41,782 bases of DNA, taken from the NCBI RefSeq assembly GCF_016613415.1, contig NZ_JACWCT010000060.1, positions 19,120 through 60,901 on the forward strand, given 5' to 3'. Positions 18,014 through 24,945 of this stretch are shown piece by piece (positions within the stretch are counted from its first letter, which is position 1; the number at the start of each line of letters is the position of its first letter). The notes under the pieces were generated by a model, which saw only the letters and a list, made by a program, of their open reading frames with translations, was not told the origin of the DNA and did no database searches. A program made the position numbers and the translations under genes. The DNA is from Methylobacterium ajmalii (GTDB taxonomy: Bacteria; Pseudomonadota; Alphaproteobacteria; Rhizobiales; Beijerinckiaceae).

Positions 18014-19063
18014 TTACGCGGCGGCGGCGGCCTCGACGAAGCCGCGGGCCTGGTTGACCCAGCCGTCGCGGTCGAAGCGGCCGTTGAGCTTCAGGTCGCC
18101 GTCGACCTTGGCGACGTCCTCGGGGCTCATCGCGGCGATCTGCCAGTAGTGGTAGATGCCGGCGTCGTTGAGCTTCTGGACCAGCTGCGGGCCGACGCCC
18201 GTGAGCTTGGTCAGGTCGTCCGGGGCGCCGCGCGGGGCGGCCAGCAGCTCGAAGGGCTCGCCGACATACGGCTCGGTGACGTCGACGGGGGCGACCTCGG
18301 GCTCGTTGGCAAGCGCCGGCAGCTCCTCGGCCATCGGCTCCTCGGACTCGCCGAGGTCGACGCCGAGCGCGCCCTGGCCGCGGGAGATGCCGTCGATCGC
18401 CGCGCGGGCGACGAGGTCGCAGTAGAGCGCGATGGCGCGGCCGGCGTCGTCGTTGGCCGGGACCACGTAGGTGATGCCGTCCGGGTTGCAGTTGGTGTCG
18501 ACGATGGCGGCCACCGGGATCTTGAGGCGGTTCGCCTCCTTGATCGCCAGCTGCTCCTTGTTGGTGTCGATCACGAACAGCAGGTCGGGCACGCCGCCCA
18601 TGTCCTTGATGCCGCCGAGCGCCTTCTCGAGCTTGTCCTTCTCGCGGGACAGCATCAGGCGCTCCTTCTTGGTGAGGCCCTGGCCGCCGCCGGCGAGGGT
18701 CTCGTCGACCTTGCGCAGGCGCTGGATCGAGCCCGAGATGGTCTTCCAGTTGGTCAGCGTGCCGCCGAGCCACCGCGAGTTTACGTAGTACTGGGCCGAG
18801 CGCTTGGCCGCGTCCGCGATGGTGTCGGCCGCCTGGCGCTTGGTGCCGACGAACAGCACGCGGCCGCCCTTGGCGACGGTGTCGCTCACCGCCTGCAGCG
18901 CCTGGGCGAGCGCCGGCACGGTCTGGGCGAGGTCGATGATGTGGATGTTGTTGCGGGTGCCGAAGATGTACGACTGCATCTTCGGGTTCCAGCGGTGCGA
19001 CTGGTGGCCGAAGTGCGAGCCGGCCTCGAGCAGCTGGCGCATGGTGAAGTCGGGAAGGGCCAT
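18014..19063 (-). CDS. rpsB: 30S ribosomal protein S2 with C-terminal helix-hairpin-helix extension
   Basis: Residues 1 to about 230 are a normal S2: [63 protein letters not shown] and VVDTN-type segments ([13 protein letters not shown]). The protein is 349 residues against about 240 in E. coli. The extra part is an acidic, Pro-rich linker (about 238-275) and a domain at about 282-345, [24 protein letters not shown], resembling the helix-hairpin-helix modules seen appended to several alphaproteobacterial proteins. The start at 19063 has GGAGAG ten bases upstream. It is the first gene of the long minus-strand cluster. Confidence 0.95.
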   Translation of the reverse strand: MALPDFTMRQLLEAGSHFGHQSHRWNPKMQSYIFGTRNNIHIIDLAQTVPALAQALQAVSDTVAKGGRVLFVGTKRQAADTIADAAKRSAQYYVNSRWLGGTLTNWKTISGSIQRLRKVDETLAGGGQGLTKKERLMLSREKDKLEKALGGIKDMGGVPDLLFVIDTNKEQLAIKEANRLKIPVAAIVDTNCNPDGITYVVPANDDAGRAIALYCDLVARAAIDGISRGQGALGVDLGESEEPMAEELPALANEPEVAPVDVTEPYVGEPFELLAAPRGAPDDLTKLTGVGPQLVQKLNDAGIYHYWQIAAMSPEDVAKVDGDLKLNGRFDRDGWVNQARGFVEAAAAA

Positions 19064-19562
19064 GGTCTTCGTTCTCTCCGGTTGTCTCCGCCGCGGAGGA
19101 AGCGACCGGCGCATTGATGGACTTGCCAAGAGGCGAGACCTGACAGGCGACCGGCCACCGGAAACGCCTCATTCAGGCATGAGGCCGGCTCCGCGTGTGG
19201 GATGGCCGGGCCTTTATCGGATCGGGGGTGGGATGGCAAGCGGACCGTATCCCGACGGCGTCGGCACTCGGTCGCGACGTCGTGGCGTTCGATGCCGGTG
19301 CCGAGCTCTCGCCAATTCCCGACAGAAGGCCGAAATGCTACCGAAAAGATCCATCCTCCTCTGAAGGCCGGGCGTCGACGGTGTGGGATAGGCCATTGAT
19401 TTGTCTTGCATTGTCGCCGTTACCTTGCGGGTTGGCGCGCCTTCACGTATGGAGCTAGCAGGTGCGCTGCAGAACACAGATGGACGGTGATTACAGGTTT
19501 TATAAATGATTGCCTGTGATCGTTGAATGCAAGGCACCTTCCAACGAGGGGCGGATAGGGAA
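19064..19562. other. Divergent intergenic region, rpsB leader and edge of AT-richer island
   Basis: The left half carries the rpsB leader, with a small hairpin at 19166-19185 (GCCTCA/TGAGGC arms), and a candidate promoter (listed separately). From about 19380 rightward the base composition drops toward AT, marking the island edge. A TATAAAT at 19501-19507, inside an ACAGG/CCTGT inverted repeat (about 19493-19516), is a -10-like element for the methyltransferase gene. No repeat that would mark an integration site is seen. Confidence 0.45.
19213..19240 (-). promoter_or_regulatory. rpsB: Candidate rpsB promoter
   Basis: On the minus strand CTTGCC (19240-19235) and GATAAA (19218-19213) are 16 bases apart, about 150 bases upstream of the rpsB start. 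This loosely fits the alphaproteobacterial housekeeping sigma consensus and would leave a leader of roughly 145 bases. Confidence 0.4.
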
Positions 19563-20213
19563 ATGTCGCTATATAGTTTATTTTTGAACAACTCAGGCCA
19601 GCAAATCCACAAATCAAGCCACTATTTTTTCGCGTATGAGCGACATTTTGGACGATTCGTCGGCGGTCCTGTGACGTTTCTGGAAATCGGTACGGGGTGT
19701 GGTGGTTCGGCGCAAATGTGGAAGCAGTGGCTCGGTCCGCTCGCGCGTATCGTGACCATTGATATTGATCCAAGTTGTGCGCAATGCGCCGACGAGCAGA
19801 TTTCCGCTCGCACGGGAAATCAATCAGATCCGCAATTCCTCCAATCCTTGATCGACGAATTCGGTCCGTTCGACATCATTCTTGACGACGGAAGCCATCA
19901 CATGGCCCACGTCGTGCCGACGTTCGACTTTCTCTATCGGAAGATGTCGCCTGCCGGCGTCTACTTGATCGAAGGCATGCACACCGCGTATTGGCCGGCT
20001 TACGGTGGCGGCCGCGGCGATCCACGTTCGATGGTCGAACGTTTTAAGGGTCTGATCGATGATCTGAACGCAGAGCATGTAAAAGATGGTATGGTGGCTT
20101 GCAGTGACTTCACAAGGCAAACCTTTGCCATGACGGCATACGACAGTATTTTAGTGTTTGAAAAAACGCCTTTCATAAATAAGAAAATGAAAAATATAGG
20201 GATTAATAATTAA
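19563..20213 (+). CDS. SAM-dependent methyltransferase, sugar O-methyltransferase (MycE/TylF)-like
   Basis: A 216-residue class I methyltransferase. Motif I is FLEIGTGCGGSAQMWKQWL (about 39-57), followed by the acidic loop IVTIDIDP and then FDIILDDGSHHMAHVVPTFDFLY and GVYLIEGMHTAYWPAYGGG. These match the metal-dependent sugar O-methyltransferases of the MycE/ElmMIII type by memory of the family. The usual IED before the HT is IEG here (Gly138), which may weaken a metal ligand. The start at 19563 follows AGGG closely; an earlier ATG at 19527 is possible. The gene is AT-richer than its surroundings, with a tail rich in Lys, Asn and Ile. Its TAA is directly followed by the ATG of a GT61 gene, so the two act together, probably on a surface glycan. 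Confidence 0.75.
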   Translation: MSLYSLFLNNSGQQIHKSSHYFFAYERHFGRFVGGPVTFLEIGTGCGGSAQMWKQWLGPLARIVTIDIDPSCAQCADEQISARTGNQSDPQFLQSLIDEFGPFDIILDDGSHHMAHVVPTFDFLYRKMSPAGVYLIEGMHTAYWPAYGGGRGDPRSMVERFKGLIDDLNAEHVKDGMVACSDFTRQTFAMTAYDSILVFEKTPFINKKMKNIGINN

Positions 20214-21251
20214 ATGAAGATCGAGGAAGAGGTCATGGCTCCGATGGAACTCTGCAGCGAGTTGTGGGGGGCTGCCCATGTCATTCAAAGGGATCCCGGC
20301 TACGAGATACACCAGAATGTATTTTGCATTCCTATCGGGTGCTCCGATCCATGGGGCATTTACGATCAAGGCGGGCGAATCATCCGATCTGCGACAGATT
20401 ATCGGGAAAACAATTTCAGCTCGCACGGCCAATCGCTCGATCATGTCATTTCGGCGCCAGTCCAAAGCCGGGCACATGGTGTCTTCATTTATGGCGGCAA
20501 GATCAGCAATCATTACGGACATTTTCTGGTCAACACCCTTCCAAGATTCTGGAATATCCTAAAGATACGGACTCCGAATACGCCGATATTGTGCCACGGC
20601 GCAGGGTCGCCCTCGGATTGGTTCAATATTCCATTCTTGGCGCAGTCATTCGCTGCTCTCGGATTGAGTGAGCGGGATTTCGTCGTCTTCGACGCTCCGA
20701 CCGTCGTCGACACGCTCGTCGTTCCCCGCACCAGTTTCCAGGAGCAGTACGCTGGTCACGTCGTGTACGGCCAGCTATGTCGTGAAATCAGCGACCGAAT
20801 TTGCCCGCATGCCAGCCTGATAAATGACGATCGGCCTATATACTATTCAAAATCACAACTCGTTTCGGCGGTAGGAGTTATTGTTAATGAGGGCGAAATC
20901 GATGATGTCATGCGATCAGAAGGCGTGGATATCATTTATCCAGAGAGGCTGTCGTTCCCAGATCAAATAAAATTAATGGGAAGTCGTAGGAATATCATGG
21001 GATCGTCCGGATCATTCTTACACACTAGCCTATTCTGCCCGGACCGTAACATCACATGCTTGAACGTAGCATTGCAAATAAATTCAAATTTCTCCATTAT
21101 TGACAAGCTATCAGACAATTTTGCTACCTATCATTACTCTAGCGAAATACAAGTGCTTGAAAAGAAAGAAGGCTTTTTAACTGCGAGGTATTTGCCCAAT
21201 GCCCGGGAGTGCGCTTATGAGCTATTGGCGATCATGAAGGCGAAAATATGA
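20214..21251 (+). CDS. GT61-family glycosyltransferase (first copy)
   Basis: A 345-residue protein of the GT61 (DUF563) family. Diagnostic features are NHYGHFLVNTLPRFW (from residue 99), the mid-region IYYSKSQL, GVDIIYPERLSFPDQIKLMGSRRNIMG, and GSSGSFLHTSLF (from 263). No membrane segment or signal peptide is seen, which fits a cytoplasmic enzyme using nucleotide sugars. GT61 members include xylosyl- and GlcNAc-transferases, and the donor cannot be assigned. Its ATG directly follows the TAA of the methyltransferase gene. Codon use (ATA, AAT, TTA) is unlike the GC-rich neighbours, a sign of transfer. It shares domain layout with the copy at 21627. Confidence 0.8.
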   Translation: MKIEEEVMAPMELCSELWGAAHVIQRDPGYEIHQNVFCIPIGCSDPWGIYDQGGRIIRSATDYRENNFSSHGQSLDHVISAPVQSRAHGVFIYGGKISNHYGHFLVNTLPRFWNILKIRTPNTPILCHGAGSPSDWFNIPFLAQSFAALGLSERDFVVFDAPTVVDTLVVPRTSFQEQYAGHVVYGQLCREISDRICPHASLINDDRPIYYSKSQLVSAVGVIVNEGEIDDVMRSEGVDIIYPERLSFPDQIKLMGSRRNIMGSSGSFLHTSLFCPDRNITCLNVALQINSNFSIIDKLSDNFATYHYSSEIQVLEKKEGFLTARYLPNARECAYELLAIMKAKI

Positions 21252-21394
21252 AATTTAAATTTGAACGCGGCACTATCTCAACTTTTTCTGATTATTTGTC
21301 TCCGGCTCTTTTTCATGGTGCTTTAGTTTTTAGATATTGGAGTTTGACTCATCGAATGGTTCTGTGCCTAATTTTCTGGATCGTTCCGACATGA
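21248..21394 (+). CDS. Possible 48-residue coupled small protein
   Basis: An ATG at 21248 overlaps the GT61 stop as ATGA and opens 48 codons. The product starts MKFKFERG and contains two hydrophobic stretches (PALFHGALVF and MVLCLIFWIV), so it could be a small membrane peptide. No family is recognised and no ribosome binding site is clear. It may equally be a chance frame in AT-rich DNA or a remnant of a longer gene. Confidence 0.25.
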   Translation: MKFKFERGTISTFSDYLSPALFHGALVFRYWSLTHRMVLCLIFWIVPT

Positions 21395-21539
21395 AAACGA
21401 CACTCTGCGACCTCAAGGGGAGTCTCGATCATCCACCGAGGTCATTACTTACGCTGTAGCCTGATCGTCAATCGGAGATGACGATGGGTGCGATGTGCAG
21501 ATATCGACTGGTGCCTGATCACCGGGGTGGGAAATCTAG

Positions 21540-21568
21540 TTGTCCGAGAGATTTTTCGGGTGTAGACA
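21540..21568 (+). promoter_or_regulatory. Candidate promoter of second GT61 gene
   Basis: TTGTCC (21540-21545) and TAGACA (21563-21568) are exactly 17 bases apart, about 60 bases upstream of the ATG at 21627. The -35 is good and the -10 only fair. Confidence 0.4.
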
Positions 21569-21578
21569 TCCAGGTTTC

Positions 21579-21606
21579 TTTTTGTTATTATGCCGATTAA
21601 CAAAAA
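21579..21606 (+). promoter_or_regulatory. AT-rich inverted repeat in leader of second GT61 gene
   Basis: TTTTTGTTA (21579-21587) and its exact complement TAACAAAAA (21598-21606) flank a 10-base loop. The element lies between the candidate promoter and the start codon. It could be an operator or a weak RNA hairpin. Confidence 0.45.
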
Positions 21607-21626
21607 CTGGAAGATCAGGTCAAAAA

Positions 21627-22652
21627 ATGCTGGCTGCCTATGAGCCCGAACAGCGCTTTGTCATCGAATCGTCGGAGCCGATCGTCGAGATTTATCGCGA
21701 TTGTGTTTATGTCCCGGTGATCGAGCCCGCAAATTATTGGGAGAACAAAGATTGGGGGATTTATGACCGCGATGGGAAGCTGATCGAGGCGGCAGCCTTC
21801 TATCGCGTCGGCAAGCGCGAAGGGCAAAGCGATGTTTGCCCTCTCGACCTGTCCAGAGCGCCCTATGCGCCGCGCCAGCGATACTTCTACGTCGGCAATG
21901 TCTTCAATCACTACGGCCATTTTCTTTGTAGCACGATGTCCCGGTTGTGGGCACTGCCGCGGTATCGGGAAGGGTCTATGCCGTTGCTTGGCCACGCGGT
22001 CGGTGGCCCGCCCCATTGGTTCTCGTGGTCGCATACCCGGACCCTGTTCGGCGCCGCCGGGATCAATTACGAAGATTTCGCTAATTTCGATCGACCGACG
22101 CGCATTCGGGAACTGGTGGTGGCGCGGCCGTCCTTCGTGGAATGCACGCACGCCCATACGACGCATGCGCACGCCGCGCATCGTTGGGGCGACAGGCTTG
22201 CCAAGACACAGGACGTCACCAGCCCGATAGATATGATCTATCTGGCAAAGACTAAATTCCGAGACCTTCCGCACGGAATGGCGAACGAAGCGCGTCTGGT
22301 CGAAGCCCTGCAGCATCTCGGTGTTCAGATCGTTCATCCGGAGCAGCTGACGATACCGGAGCAAGTCGCGCTCTTCCGAAGGACACGGATCGTCATGGGT
22401 CAGGTCGGGTCTGCATTGCACACGAACATCTTCAATGAACCACGCTATGATCAAGTCTTCGTTGCCTTCAACGCGTCGCCGCACACCTATAGCTCGAATC
22501 ATGCGATGTTTGATGCTATAAACAACAACAGATCGTTTTACGTTTATACGCCCTGCGAGTGGAAAAATTATGACGATGGGGTTGCACGGTACGAGCTGAA
22601 TGATCCTCAGGCAGCTGCCCGCGAGATCGTCGATTTTGCGCGAAGTGTATGA
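21627..22652 (+). CDS. GT61-family glycosyltransferase (second copy)
   Basis: A 341-residue GT61 (DUF563) protein with the same plan as the copy at 20214: DWGIYDRDGKLIEAAAFYR, NHYGHFLCSTMSRLW (from residue 94), then QIVHPEQLTIPEQVALFRRTRIVMGQVGSALHTNIF (GQVGSALH at 258-265). A His-rich patch (HAHTTHAHAAH, about 175-185) is unusual. The start at 21627 has AGG eight bases upstream; an in-frame extension to 21540 overlaps the candidate promoter and is rejected. Composition is between the island and the host chromosome. It probably adds a second sugar to the same glycan as the first copy, but donor and acceptor are unknown. Confidence 0.8.
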   Translation: MLAAYEPEQRFVIESSEPIVEIYRDCVYVPVIEPANYWENKDWGIYDRDGKLIEAAAFYRVGKREGQSDVCPLDLSRAPYAPRQRYFYVGNVFNHYGHFLCSTMSRLWALPRYREGSMPLLGHAVGGPPHWFSWSHTRTLFGAAGINYEDFANFDRPTRIRELVVARPSFVECTHAHTTHAHAAHRWGDRLAKTQDVTSPIDMIYLAKTKFRDLPHGMANEARLVEALQHLGVQIVHPEQLTIPEQVALFRRTRIVMGQVGSALHTNIFNEPRYDQVFVAFNASPHTYSSNHAMFDAINNNRSFYVYTPCEWKNYDDGVARYELNDPQAAAREIVDFARSV

Positions 22653-22854
22653 TACAGTTTCCCGGAGGAGATCTTCTGGGAAAATGTATTGCAGGTCCGC
22701 GCGGCGCCAGAGGAGGGCCGGTATCCGCATCGCAAAGCGATCAATCGGATGCCGTATGAGAGTGATCTTCCATTGCCGTTGCCGCGAGCCTTGCTTTGCC
22801 CTAACCGGGAGCGGGCGGAGACGCTCGCGCTCCCGGGTCGGCAGCTTGTGATGC

Positions 22855-23343
22855 TCAGCCTTCCTTGAACCCGTATTCCGGCACACCCTCCTCGTTGCCG
22901 TAATACTTGTACGGCGGGAACTTGCCCGACATCTGCAGCTTTACGCGATCACCCTTGTTGTTGGGCTCGCGCTCCATCTTCATGTTGAAGTCGATCGCCG
23001 ACATGATGCCGTCGCCGAATTCTTCCTGGATCAGCGCCTTCCAGGTGGTACCGTAGACCATTACCAGTTCGTAGAAGCGGTAGATCAGAGGGTCGGTCGG
23101 CGGCATCTGCGGGATCGAGCCGCGATAGGGCGCCTCGTTGAGCATCCGCTCCTCGGCGGCCGAGAGGTCGAACAGGGCGGCGGCTTTCGCCGCTTGCGCC
23201 TTGGGCAGCTTCATCTGGCCCATGCAGGCGGCGGTGATCAGGATCGGCGAGTTGCCGCCGATCACCTCCTGAATGCACTTTCAGGTGCAGCCCTTTTCGC
23301 GCTTGCTGTCGAGCAGCTTTTCCGTGAGGTCTTCGCACTTCAT
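22855..23343 (-). pseudogene. cynS: Cyanase (cyanate hydratase) gene interrupted by an in-frame TGA
   Basis: The frame starts with ATG at 23343 (a G-run lies upstream) and reads MKCEDLTEKLLDSKREKGCT, then TGA at 23283-23281 (codon 21), then KCIQEVIGGNSPILITAACMG and a complete cyanase: PTDPLIYRFYELVMVYGTTWKALIQEEFGDGIMSAIDF. The catalytic Arg, Glu (YRFYE) and Ser (GIMSA) are all present. Many homologues have Trp at the TGA position, so a single TGG-to-TGA change would explain the break. Cyanase degrades cyanate with bicarbonate to ammonia and carbon dioxide. A GTG at 23265 could start a 136-residue product lacking the N-terminal helical region. A sequencing error cannot be excluded. Confidence 0.8.
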
Positions 23344-23430
23344 GGGCTCCCCCCCTTTAGCGAAGGCACCCCGAACCGGAGCTACGGGCAGGGGGCAAGG
23401 GGGGTACCACAGGGCGTGTAGGCGGACGCT

Positions 23431-23637
23431 CTAACGCCGCTGCTCGCACAGGGTCTTCACGTAGGTTCCGGCCTCAGTGCCGCGGCCCGATCCGGCGGCG
23501 ATGGCCGGGCCCAGCAGCATGCATTCCTGCGGCGAGTGGGCCGGGTGGGTGATGACGTCCTGGGCAGTGGCGCGCGTGCAATCCTTCGCCGCCAGGGAGG
23601 AGGCGCAGATCAGCGTGATGACGAGAATGGTGGGCAA
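23431..23637 (-). CDS. Small exported Cys-containing hypothetical protein
   Basis: A 68-residue protein starting at TTG 23637 with GGGAGG five bases upstream. Residues 1 to about 18 (PTILVITLICASSLAA) form a short signal peptide with a plausible cleavage after Ala; it lacks basic residues at the very start. The mature part has three cysteines (KDCTRA, QECMLLG, TLCEQRR) and no family I recognise. It stands alone between the broken cyanase gene and coaBC. The strong ribosome binding site and the signal-like start are the main support. Confidence 0.5.
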   Translation of the reverse strand: MPTILVITLICASSLAAKDCTRATAQDVITHPAHSPQECMLLGPAIAAGSGRGTEAGTYVKTLCEQRR

Positions 23638-23688
23638 GGCGACCTCCCGGCTAGGGAGGCGGTGATATAATGCCGATTGCGTCCACGA

Positions 23689-23709
23689 GAAACCTCCAGG
23701 GCTGGAGGT
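23689..23709 (-). terminator. Hairpin after coaBC
   Basis: A perfect 7-bp stem (ACCTCCA at 23692-23698 with 23703-23709, loop GGGC) lies just past the coaBC stop. On the minus strand the stem ends in T and TTCTCG follows. The T tract is short, so termination may be partial. Confidence 0.5.
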
Positions 23710-23717
23710 ATCTTGCC

Positions 23718-24938
23718 TCAGGGGGAGGGAGCCAGTTCGGCCAGGCGCGCCACGAGGCGACGGGCGACTTCGTCCTTCGGCAGGTCCGGCCAGGTCTCGA
23801 GCGAGCCGTCGCGGCCGATCAGGTGGACGCTGTTGCGGTCGCCCCCCATCACGCCGGTGGCGGCCGAGACGTCGTTGGCGACGATGAGGTCGCAACCCTT
23901 GCGGGCGATCTTGGCCCGGGCATGGGCGATCACCTCGGTGGTCTCGGCGGCGAAGCCCACCACCAGGAGCGGGCGTCCCTGGTGCCGCTGCGCGATCGTC
24001 GCCAGGATGTCGGGATTCTCGGTGAGCGCGAGGGGAGGGGGCCCGTCGGGACCCTTCTTGATCTTCTCCTCGCCGAAGGCCACCGGCCTCCAATCGGCGA
24101 CGGCGGCGGCGAAGACCGCGATGTCGGCCGGCAGCGCCGCCTCCACGGCCGCCAGCATCTCGCTGGCGGTCTCGACCCTGACCACGGTGACGCCCGGCGG
24201 ATCGGGAAGGGTGACGGGGCCCGAGACCAGGGTCACCCGGGCACCGGCCGCCGCGGCGGCGGTCGCGATGGCGTGGCCCTGCTTGCCCGACGAGCGGTTG
24301 GCGAGGTAGCGCACCGGGTCGATCGGCTCATGGGTCGGCCCGGAGGTGACGAGAAGGTGGCGGCCCGACAGCGGCTTCGCTTCCTGCGGCCCTGCGAGCA
24401 GAACTTCCACCGCGTCGGCGATCTCGTCCGGCTCGGCCATCCGGCCTGGACCGGTCTCGGCCTCGGCCATCCGTCCGACGTTGGGTCCCACCACCGCGAC
24501 GCCGTCGCCCGTCAGGAGGGCGAGGTTGCGCTGCGTCGCCGGGTGCAGCCACATCCGCACGTTCATCGCCGGCGCGATCAGGATCGGCAGGGTGGTGGCG
24601 AGCAGCACCGTCGAGGCGAGGTCCGGTGCGTGCCCGCCGGCCATGCGGGCCAGCGTGTTGGCGGTGGCGGGCGCCACCACCACCGCGTCGGCGTCGCGGG
24701 CGAGCTTGATGTGGCCGATATCGGCCTCGTCGGCCCGGTCGAACAGGTCGGTATGGGCGCGCTGGCCGGCGAGCGCCGCCGCGGCGAGCGGGGTCACGAA
24801 TTCCTGCGCGCCCTTGGTGAGGACGCAGCGCACCGAGGCGCCGCGCTCGCGCAATCGCCGGATCAGGTCCAGCGACTTGTAGGCCGCGATGCCGCCGCCG
24901 ATGACGAGGAGGATCCGCCTGCCGTCGAGCGCTCCCAT
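23718..24938 (-). CDS. coaBC: Bifunctional phosphopantothenoylcysteine decarboxylase / phosphopantothenate-cysteine ligase
   Basis: A 406-residue CoaBC (Dfp) for two steps of coenzyme A synthesis. The N-terminal FMN-dependent decarboxylase has ILLVIGGGIAAYKSLDL, the catalytic His in DIGHIKLARDAD and the PAMNVRMW motif. The substrate clamp reads GRMAEAETGPGRMAEP, without the Cys of the E. coli ACGD motif; from memory this is common in Hyphomicrobiales. The C-terminal ligase begins about residue 190 with LVTSGPTHEPIDPVRYLANRSSGKQG and has FAAAVADWRP and EEKIKKGPDG. The start is ATG at 24938; the kup stop is only 7 bases upstream, so the two genes may be co-transcribed. Confidence 0.95.
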   Translation of the reverse strand: MGALDGRRILLVIGGGIAAYKSLDLIRRLRERGASVRCVLTKGAQEFVTPLAAAALAGQRAHTDLFDRADEADIGHIKLARDADAVVVAPATANTLARMAGGHAPDLASTVLLATTLPILIAPAMNVRMWLHPATQRNLALLTGDGVAVVGPNVGRMAEAETGPGRMAEPDEIADAVEVLLAGPQEAKPLSGRHLLVTSGPTHEPIDPVRYLANRSSGKQGHAIATAAAAAGARVTLVSGPVTLPDPPGVTVVRVETASEMLAAVEAALPADIAVFAAAVADWRPVAFGEEKIKKGPDGPPPLALTENPDILATIAQRHQGRPLLVVGFAAETTEVIAHARAKIARKGCDLIVANDVSAATGVMGGDRNSVHLIGRDGSLETWPDLPKDEVARRLVARLAELAPSP

Positions 24939-24945
24939 CGGCGGG

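Larger units (their letters stand above)
21252..21626. other. AT-richer intergenic region between the two GT61 genes
   Basis: Apart from the possible 48-residue frame at its left end, I see no gene. The middle (about 21395-21530) is of intermediate composition with no recognisable transposase or repeat. The right end carries a candidate promoter and a 9-base-arm inverted repeat, listed separately, both in position to control the second GT61 gene. Confidence 0.45.

Noticed and set aside
16691..19117. 808-codon plus-strand open frame opposite tsf and rpsB
   Set aside because: Low-complexity composition and no motif; the minus-strand genes are unambiguous.
21395..21530. Possible insertion-sequence remnant between the GT61 genes
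   Set aside because: No transposase fragment, terminal inverted repeat or target duplication could be identified.
19064..22854. Island integration sites or a tRNA target
   Set aside because: No tRNA and no matching direct repeats were found at the edges of the AT-richer region.
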